The position numbers and the translations under genes were made by a program. The notes beneath the pieces were generated by a model. It was not told the origin of the DNA. It did not search any database and worked only from the letters and a program-made list of their open reading frames with translations. DNA of 9,342 nt from CAZMOK01 sp964567785. Lineage in GTDB: Bacteria; Bacteroidota; Bacteroidia; Bacteroidales; JAGOPY01. The stretch's first letter is position 1. Each line of letters starts with the position of its first letter. Shown in pieces: positions 1-3,749 of this stretch. Location: assembly GCA_964567785.1 (NCBI GenBank), contig CAZMOK010000089.1, positions 1 through 9,342 on the forward strand, in the 5' to 3' direction.

Positions 1-921
1 TCAGTCCTTCAGGCACCGCACGGAGAAACCGTTGTCCTTACTGTAGTGGCCACGGTAAATTTCATCGCTGTCGTGACCGAAACGACGGTTCCATGCACCA
101 TTACTGTCAAGTTCCTTAGACGACCAGAAGCTACCGTTAATGGTAAGGTCGCCGAATGTACCGCCGGTGCTGCGGTAACCACCTCCCAGGGCAGTGAATC
201 CAAAGACATCTGTACCGGTATTGGCAATCCATCCTGTAGTGGATTTTAAACGTTTTCCGGCATCATAACCTCTAAATCTACTACTACCATCCCATTCCGG
301 GTCACCAACACCATACTGCGTATCTGCATTGCCTTCCAGTATTTTCCATTCCTCATCACTCGGCAAATGCCATCCATCGGGGCAGATCCCCTGCGCACCG
401 ACCTGGGTGGAATACTGCATCATCTCATTCCACTGATACAACCCGCCATAGGTGTCGCATTCGTTTACATCATCGTTATAGCAATATTTTTCAACTGTTG
501 GATTCTCCTGCTGGTCCTGGCTGCCATCTATCCGGGTCCCCACATTCAGGTTTTCTGCCATCCAGCACTGACTGCCAATTTGTACTGTTACATACCACTG
601 ACCACTGTATTCGATGCTATCAGGACAATAGCTTGAAATTGTGTCTGTTGGCTCCCAGAGCGCTTTCCAGACAGAGCCGTCAAATCCATAAAAATCAGAT
701 GAATCTGTGTTGAAAACAATAAGGCCCGCTGCGGGATTCGGGATCATCTTCTGCTGTGATGTCGTCACCCTGGGTAAGAGCAATCCTCCCGAGGTGCCTT
801 TCACCTCAAATAGTGCAGATGCATGAGTGGTATCGTAGTCCGGGTCGTTGGTCACCGTCACCTGGGCGGAAGCAATCGTTGAAAAAAATACAAAAACAAT
901 GAAAAGCGTAAAATTACTCAT
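1..921 (-). CDS. Secreted FISUMP-domain protein (Fib_succ_major family)
   Basis: Complete 306-residue protein; the ATG is the complement of 919-921 and the TGA stop is the complement of 1-3. Residues 1-19 form a signal peptide ending ASA before Q20, so it is exported. Residues 33-86 (SALFEVKGTSGGLLLPRVTT, then NPAAGLIVFNTD) match the N-terminal segment common in Bacteroidota surface and tail-fibre-like proteins. Residues about 99-306 form a FISUMP domain (Fibrobacter succinogenes major paralogous domain), with VQIGSQCWMAENLNVGT, YGGLYQWNEMM, GICPDGWHLPSDEEW, GFTALGGGYR, FWSS and a terminal GFSVRCLKD. Six cysteines (C99, C119, C147, C155, C180, C303) suggest disulfides outside the cytoplasm. 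No lipobox and no C-terminal sorting domain is visible. The family is known as exported or surface proteins of unclear role; adhesion or carbohydrate contact is only a guess. It is transcribed divergently from the toxin operon. Family assignment is firm, function is not. Confidence 0.93.
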   Translation of the reverse strand: MSNFTLFIVFVFFSTIASAQVTVTNDPDYDTTHASALFEVKGTSGGLLLPRVTTSQQKMIPNPAAGLIVFNTDSSDFYGFDGSVWKALWEPTDTISSYCPDSIEYSGQWYVTVQIGSQCWMAENLNVGTRIDGSQDQQENPTVEKYCYNDDVNECDTYGGLYQWNEMMQYSTQVGAQGICPDGWHLPSDEEWKILEGNADTQYGVGDPEWDGSSRFRGYDAGKRLKSTTGWIANTGTDVFGFTALGGGYRSTGGTFGDLTINGSFWSSKELDSNGAWNRRFGHDSDEIYRGHYSKDNGFSVRCLKD

Positions 922-927
922 AATGGT

Positions 928-955
928 TTTGGGTTTAATTGGTTATCAACCCAAA
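928..955. promoter_or_regulatory. 8-bp perfect inverted repeat over the FISUMP promoter and leader
   Basis: TTTGGGTT at 928-935 and AACCCAAA at 948-955 are exact reverse complements separated by 12 nt. The distal arm overlaps the proposed -7 box (952-959) and the proximal arm lies 7 nt upstream of the ATG of the FISUMP gene. The position fits either a repressor operator or a leader-RNA hairpin near the translation start. Neither role can be shown from sequence alone. Confidence 0.4.
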
Positions 956-983
956 GTTATAACAAACATAATTTGAATGCAAG
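952..983 (-). promoter_or_regulatory. Promoter of the FISUMP gene (Bacteroidota -33/-7 type)
   Basis: Read on the minus strand, TAACTTTG at 959-952 is a perfect match to the Bacteroidota -7 consensus TAnnTTTG. A TTG at 982-980 lies 20 nt upstream, the usual spacing for the -33 element. This predicts a transcription start near 945 and a leader of about 25 nt before the ATG at 921. A second perfect box, TATGTTTG at 970-963, sits within the spacer but has no well-placed -33 element, so it is a weaker alternative. Confidence 0.6.
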
Positions 984-1012
984 TGACTGACAGGTAATAC
1001 TTTGTCATATCC

Positions 1013-1118
1013 ATGGAACTACTTCATGGAACATGGATCGTGGACCGTGGACGATGGAACATGGAACATTTAATGGTACAAGTTCCATGCTCCACGATCC
1101 ATGTGTCCATCGTCCATG
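1013..1118. repeat. Inverted array of degenerate 7-nt words, copy 1
   Basis: The left arm (1026-1067) is six contiguous 7-nt units of the form RTGGAMS, such as ATGGAAC, ATGGATC and GTGGACC. One more unit sits at 1013-1019. After a 14-nt AT-rich spacer (1068-1081) the right arm (1082-1117) carries the complementary words, such as GTTCCAT, GCTCCAC and GATCCAT. One right-arm unit is 8 nt long (1103-1110). The arms can pair into a long imperfect hairpin. The element lies between divergent promoters and encodes no plausible protein. The same element recurs at 2582-2736. Confidence 0.85.
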
Positions 1119-1159
1119 AAAAAAATCGACTTATCAACAGGTATTTTTTCATTTGCCGC

Positions 1160-1183
1160 CGATTAATCCGAAATTCCGGATCG
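1160..1183. promoter_or_regulatory. Possible operator upstream of the toxin operon
   Basis: Two small overlapping inverted repeats occur here. ATCCG at 1166-1170 pairs with CGGAT at 1177-1181 across 6 nt, and CGAT at 1160-1163 pairs with ATCG at 1180-1183. They lie 38-61 nt upstream of the proposed -7 box. XRE-type antitoxins usually bind dyads near their own promoter, so this is the best visible candidate, but dyads this short can arise by chance. Confidence 0.2.
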
Positions 1184-1220
1184 TTGGTATCATTTATTTT
1201 ACTTTTATGTTAATTTATAT

Positions 1221-1228
1221 TACATTTG
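1221..1228 (+). promoter_or_regulatory. -7 promoter box of the toxin/antitoxin-chaperone operon
   Basis: TACATTTG is a perfect match to TAnnTTTG in a strongly AT-rich stretch (1191-1228). No good -33 TTG is present 19-21 nt upstream; the sequence there is TTTTA. With the start of transcription a few bases downstream, the leader before the ATG at 1241 would be only about 6-10 nt. This position also rules out the in-frame TTG at 1226, which lies inside the box. Confidence 0.5.
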
Positions 1229-1240
1229 CACTCATGGCCA

Positions 1241-1735
1241 ATGAAATTCAGAATTGTCAAACTCCATGAACTCAGCGGTGAAACTGCTTCAATCTATTCA
1301 GTATTGCCGGATGATGACGAAATCACCCTGTTTGACAAATTTTTGGAAGAAAATAATTCACTTGAACGTGAACTCAGGGATATTATCGCCCGTTTAAAGG
1401 TTATGGGTGACAAAACCGGGGCACGGGAACAGTACTTCAAACTGCACGAGGGCAATCCGGGCGATGGGGTTTGTGCATTGTATGATGAACCGGAGAAAAA
1501 TTTAAGGCTCTATTGCATCCGGTATGGAACAATGATCCTAATCCTGGGAAGCGGTGGCGAAAAACCTAAAGTGTTAAAAGCATTTCAGGAGAGCGGCAAG
1601 TTAACGGAAGCTAATTACCTCTTACGTGAAATTGCCACGCAAATCAATCATAGAATAAAAGAGAAAGAGATCGGGTTCACCTGCGATGGCCTTGCATTTA
1701 CCGGTGATCTTGATTTCACAAAAGATACAGCGTGA
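1241..1735 (+). CDS. Putative HigB/RelE-like toxin of a type II toxin-antitoxin system
   Basis: A 164-residue protein beginning MKFRIVKLHELSGE. ATG 1241 is chosen over the in-frame TTG at 1226 because TTG lies within the -7 promoter box. The segment GDKTGAREQYFKLHEG (residues 56-71), then VCALYDEPEKNLRLYCIRYGTMILILGSGGEKPK (77-110) and a lysine-rich helical region, follows the RelE/ParE superfamily pattern: a charged helical N-terminal half, a central sheet whose NLRLYCIR-type strand leads into ILILGSGG, then a helix. Known members are mRNA interferases that cleave mRNA at the ribosome and are neutralised by a cognate antitoxin; catalytic residues cannot be named here with confidence. At 164 residues it is longer than classical HigB (about 90-110), with extensions at both ends. 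Its TGA overlaps the ATG of the antitoxin by one base, implying translational coupling. Toxin-first order is typical of higBA-type operons. The role is inferred from fold pattern and neighbour. Confidence 0.75.
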   Translation: MKFRIVKLHELSGETASIYSVLPDDDEITLFDKFLEENNSLERELRDIIARLKVMGDKTGAREQYFKLHEGNPGDGVCALYDEPEKNLRLYCIRYGTMILILGSGGEKPKVLKAFQESGKLTEANYLLREIATQINHRIKEKEIGFTCDGLAFTGDLDFTKDTA

Positions 1736-2568
1736 TGACTGAAGAAGCACAAAATTACAGCAGCAAATCCATTCGTGGCCTTCTTTCCGGGGTGTCGGAA
1801 ACGGATTACAAAAAGGTCGAGGCAAAGATGCAAATCGCAGCCATGATCGAAGATGGCATCGTGGCCAAAGGATGGAAGAAGAAAGACCTGGCACTTGCAC
1901 TCAATAAGAAACAGTCGGAAATTACCAGGTGGCTGGGCGGTACCCACAACTTCACTCTGGAGACACTGGTGGATATCGGGAATGTGCTAGGAGTATCCCT
2001 GCTGAATCTTCACAGGGCGGGTGAAAGGGTTGTTTACAAAGCCATCTGCGTTCATGTGCCTGTTGCACACGATGAACCGCTTCCATATGATCCACCCGTC
2101 CGCATCCAGGATGTTATGAAATGGGAAACAGGCCATTATGAACATGAAGAGGCAACAGAATCAACGGCAGACATCCGGTTTCAACTGAAAAGCATCGAAC
2201 TGGCGGGCTTCTCCATGGAGTCCCCGGAAACAGTGCCGCAAAAGACCAAAGGCTATCATTTCAACATCAGCACCGAACACAAGCTGAACAGGGAAAACCG
2301 GTTTGTTGCCGTGATCACCCTGGTGGAGATCATTCATGATGACGGAAAGACGAGGCTGGCAGATATCAAGACCAACTGCATCTACAGCATAAAGGATATT
2401 TCGGCGCTGCTCCGGAATGGCAGCCTGCCTGCACAGTTTTACACCACCCTGAACTCGATCTCCTATTCCACCACAAGAGGAATGGCCTTTTCACTGCTGC
2501 AAGGCACTTATCTGCACAAGGCCTTTTTGCCGGTCGTTGATCCCAAAGCATTCAATTCTGCCGTCTAA
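1735..2568 (+). CDS. XRE-family antitoxin fused to a SecB-like chaperone domain
   Basis: A 277-residue protein with two recognisable domains. Residues about 30-93 form an XRE/HigA-type helix-turn-helix: MIEDGIVAKGWKKKDLALAL, then KKQSEITRWLGGTHNFTLETL and LGVSLLNL. Residues about 146-273 follow SecB throughout: IRFQLKSIELAGFSMESPET parallels the first SecB strand (FQIQRIYTKDISFEAPNAP), RFVAVITLVEI and NCIYSIKDI parallel VVLRVTVTAS and GGIFSIAGI, and SISYSTTRGMAF to LPVVDPKAF parallels the final helix and C-terminal segment. Residues 94-145 are a linker with a hydrophobic patch, VVYKAICVHVPV (99-110). In known TAC modules a separate SecB-like chaperone protects a HigA-type antitoxin through its C-terminal chaperone-addiction segment; here both are one chain. 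Predicted role: bind and neutralise the upstream toxin and repress the operon, with activity tied to the chaperone domain. The ATG at 1735 overlaps the toxin stop (TGATG); an in-frame GTG at 1732 is an alternative start adding one residue. Confidence 0.86.
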   Translation: MTEEAQNYSSKSIRGLLSGVSETDYKKVEAKMQIAAMIEDGIVAKGWKKKDLALALNKKQSEITRWLGGTHNFTLETLVDIGNVLGVSLLNLHRAGERVVYKAICVHVPVAHDEPLPYDPPVRIQDVMKWETGHYEHEEATESTADIRFQLKSIELAGFSMESPETVPQKTKGYHFNISTEHKLNRENRFVAVITLVEIIHDDGKTRLADIKTNCIYSIKDISALLRNGSLPAQFYTTLNSISYSTTRGMAFSLLQGTYLHKAFLPVVDPKAFNSAV

Positions 2569-2581
2569 TAATCTTTCCTTC

Positions 2582-2736
2582 ATGGAACATGGATCTTGGA
2601 CGATGGACCGTGGATCNNNNNNNNNNNNNNNNNNNNNNNNNNNNNNNNNNNNNNNNNNNNNNNNNNNNNNNNNNNNNNNNNNNNNNNNNNNNNNNNNNNN
2701 NNNNNNNNNNNNNNNNTCCATGCGTCCATCGTCCAT
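2582..2736. repeat. Inverted array of degenerate 7-nt words, copy 2, interrupted by a gap
   Basis: The left arm (2582-2616) has five 7-nt units beginning ATGGAAC, ATGGATC, as in copy 1. The right arm (2717-2736) ends in the same complementary words. The first 18 bases of the left arm, from CTTC, are identical in both copies (1022-1039 and 2578-2595). The right arms share the same irregular 8-nt unit (GTGTCCAT at 1103-1110, GCGTCCAT at 2722-2729), which points to a common origin. The centre is unsequenced. It lies between convergent gene ends, two bases beyond the stop codon of the minus-strand gene, where a hairpin could help stop transcription in both directions, although no T-run is visible. 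Confidence 0.85.
2617..2716. other. Scaffold gap of exactly 100 N
   Basis: One hundred consecutive N bases is the conventional placeholder for a gap of unknown size. The gap falls precisely between the two arms of the copy 2 repeat, so both contigs apparently stopped in hairpin or repetitive sequence. True length and content are unknown. Reading frames that span it are not genes. Confidence 0.97.
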
Positions 2737-2738
2737 GA

Positions 2739-3332
2739 TCAAAACCTCATCCCGATTCCAATGCCATCGCCGCTCATCAACGGGTACAACATCAAATCCG
2801 CGTTGCTCTTGTGTACAAAGAACATCACCAGGTCGAAGGCAAACAAAAACCCGCCCTGCAAAATCAAACTGGAGCCGTAGCCTTTCAAAAGGTCCACGTT
2901 CTTTGTTGCTCTTTTCGACCGCTCCATCAAATACAGGCCGATGGCCATGTACCCTACATCCAATCCCGCATTGAAGATGAAGATGTTCTGCATGGAGTTG
3001 TATCCCTTCAGTATCTCAGAGGAGGTCATGACTGAAGGATCTGCGTTTATGGCGGTAAAATACCCTCCTATCCCCAGTCCCAGGTTGACGACGTTCCAGA
3101 AGGTGTTCATCTGGAAAAAGTACTTGTTCTGCCCTTTGGCAGTGGCCCAGCCTATGGAACCGCCGATTATGTTGGCCGCCGCCCACCCCGACAGCACCAT
3201 CATGCCTTTCCGGTTCAGGTCGAGGCGCTCAACCTCAAACTCCACCCACCCGGGCGAAGCCACCTGGCTGTAAACTGCTAAGGTTGATAAAGTAAGTATA
3301 AGGATCAAAGCGGTCGTGGTGTATTTTTTCAT
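2739..3332 (-). CDS. Uncharacterised exported or inner-membrane protein (Bacteroidota, DUF6992-like)
   Basis: A 197-residue protein starting MKKYTTTALILILTL. ATG at 3332 is preferred over an upstream in-frame start at 3386 because it begins a normal signal peptide (residues 1-22, cleavage near VYS/Q) and has an A-rich leader. The mature part has ERLDLNRKGMMVLSGWAAANIIGGSIG, then KYFFQMNTFWNVVNLGLGIGGY, and four hydrophobic segments at about 43-63, 77-94, 116-136 and 152-173, consistent with a small integral membrane protein. The pattern of a GM..L..WA..N...G segment followed by FFQMN..WN.VN resembles an uncharacterised Bacteroidota membrane family that I recall as DUF6992; that name is a tentative recollection. 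No catalytic motif is visible. The gene is convergent with the antitoxin-chaperone gene across the repeat and gap, and divergent from the macroglobulin gene. No clear -7 box was found upstream. Function unknown. Confidence 0.85.
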   Translation of the reverse strand: MKKYTTTALILILTLSTLAVYSQVASPGWVEFEVERLDLNRKGMMVLSGWAAANIIGGSIGWATAKGQNKYFFQMNTFWNVVNLGLGIGGYFTAINADPSVMTSSEILKGYNSMQNIFIFNAGLDVGYMAIGLYLMERSKRATKNVDLLKGYGSSLILQGGFLFAFDLVMFFVHKSNADLMLYPLMSGDGIGIGMRF

Positions 3333-3396
3333 GGCCGTTATTCTTTTATTTCTATAAACAGGTTGGTTTTGAAATTGTTGGAACAAGTCGGTAATT

Positions 3397-3427
3397 GGGT
3401 GCTGGGCGTTGGGTGCTAGGTGCTGGG
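3397..3427. repeat. Tandem array, 7-nt unit GGGTGCT
   Basis: Four contiguous 7-nt units start at 3397, 3404, 3411 and 3418 (GGGTGCT, GGGCGTT, GGGTGCT, AGGTGCT), followed by a partial GGG. It is the first of four adjacent short-period arrays in the 3333-3749 intergenic region. Confidence 0.8.
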
Positions 3428-3433
3428 AAAACC

Positions 3434-3468
3434 GTGAAGTGTGAGGAGTGAAGTGTGAAGTGATAAAT
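3434..3468. repeat. Tandem array, 7-nt unit GTGAAGT
   Basis: Four 7-nt units start at 3434, 3441, 3448 and 3455 (GTGAAGT, GTGAGGA, GTGAAGT, GTGAAGT), followed by a diverged unit GATAAAT. The unit length equals that of the preceding array although the sequence differs. Confidence 0.8.
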
Positions 3469-3480
3469 GCGGCCGCATTG

Positions 3481-3570
3481 TTGGATGTAGTAGGATATGG
3501 TCAGAAATGGTAAGAGATTGTTCGATATTGTTTGACATAGCAAGAAGTAGCAAGAAATAGCAAGACGTTG
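3481..3570. repeat. Tandem array, 10-nt unit with fixed GA..T.G positions
   Basis: Nine contiguous 10-nt units start at 3481, 3491, 3501 and so on to 3561, for example TTGGATGTAG, TTCGATATTG and CAAGAAATAG. In all nine, positions 4-5 are GA, position 8 is T and position 10 is G. Positions 2, 3, 6, 7 and 9 vary. The period is close to one turn of the DNA helix. No protein-coding interpretation is convincing. Confidence 0.75.
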
Positions 3571-3573
3571 TTA

Positions 3574-3608
3574 TTCATTGTTCATTGTGCATTGCTCATT
3601 GTTCATTC
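3574..3608. repeat. Tandem array, 7-nt unit TTCATTG
   Basis: Five contiguous 7-nt units start at 3574, 3581, 3588, 3595 and 3602 (TTCATTG, TTCATTG, TGCATTG, CTCATTG, TTCATTC). Changes fall almost entirely at the first two positions and the last. It directly follows the 10-nt array and ends about 140 nt before the macroglobulin start. Confidence 0.82.
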
Positions 3609-3690
3609 CTCTTAAATAATCTTAAATCCTCCACTCGCCGGCAATAATTACTTTCTTCCGGTAGTTTTTTAAAAAAACAACGCCAGGCAT

Positions 3691-3698
3691 TATCTTTA
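3691..3698 (+). promoter_or_regulatory. Tentative -7 box of the macroglobulin gene
   Basis: TATCTTTA matches 7 of 8 positions of TAnnTTTG. No -33 TTG is present; the corresponding region is a T6A7 tract (3665-3677) that could act as a bent or UP-like element. It predicts a leader of roughly 45 nt that includes the hairpin at 3715-3733. Confidence 0.3.
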
Positions 3699-3714
3699 CC
3701 TTTTTGTAAAAACA

Positions 3715-3733
3715 ACCGGGCCCCACGGCCGGT
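3715..3733 (+). promoter_or_regulatory. GC-rich hairpin in the macroglobulin leader
   Basis: ACCGG at 3715-3719 pairs with CCGGT at 3729-3733, and CC at 3721-3722 pairs with GG at 3727-3728. G3720 is bulged and the loop is CCAC (3723-3726). This gives seven base pairs, six of them G-C, ending 16 nt before the ATG. It stands out against the AT-rich surroundings. It could affect mRNA stability or translation; no ligand or protein is implied. Confidence 0.4.
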
Positions 3734-3749
3734 CCAAAACCGACAAAAA

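Noticed and set aside
367..713. Plus-strand frames with hydrophobic stretches opposite the FISUMP gene
   Set aside because: They are antisense to a clear FISUMP domain; the hydrophobic look comes from complementary codons.
1013..1118. Rho-independent terminator
   Set aside because: The hairpin is long and imperfect, lies between divergent promoters, and is not followed by a T-run on either outgoing strand.
1013..1213. Plus-strand reading frame of 66 codons between the divergent genes
   Set aside because: Its first half is a translation of the inverted 7-nt repeat and the rest covers the AT-rich promoter region; there is no protein-like pattern.
1226..1240. Upstream TTG start for the toxin
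   Set aside because: The codon lies inside a perfect -7 promoter box, so it should not be transcribed; ATG 1241 starts the recognisable family N-terminus.
2491..2974. Reading frames on both strands running through the N gap
   Set aside because: They consist largely of undefined residues and repeat sequence, and they overlap two well-supported genes.
3333..3386. Upstream start for the membrane protein adding 18 residues
   Set aside because: The extension would precede a standard signal peptide (MKKYTTTALILILTL) and spoil it; ATG 3332 is the better start.
3352..3543. Minus-strand frame of 63 codons in the repeat region
   Set aside because: The apparent peptide is a translation of the 7-nt and 10-nt arrays and has no other support.
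3397..3608. CRISPR array
   Set aside because: Units are 7 or 10 nt and contiguous, with no spacers and no cas genes nearby.
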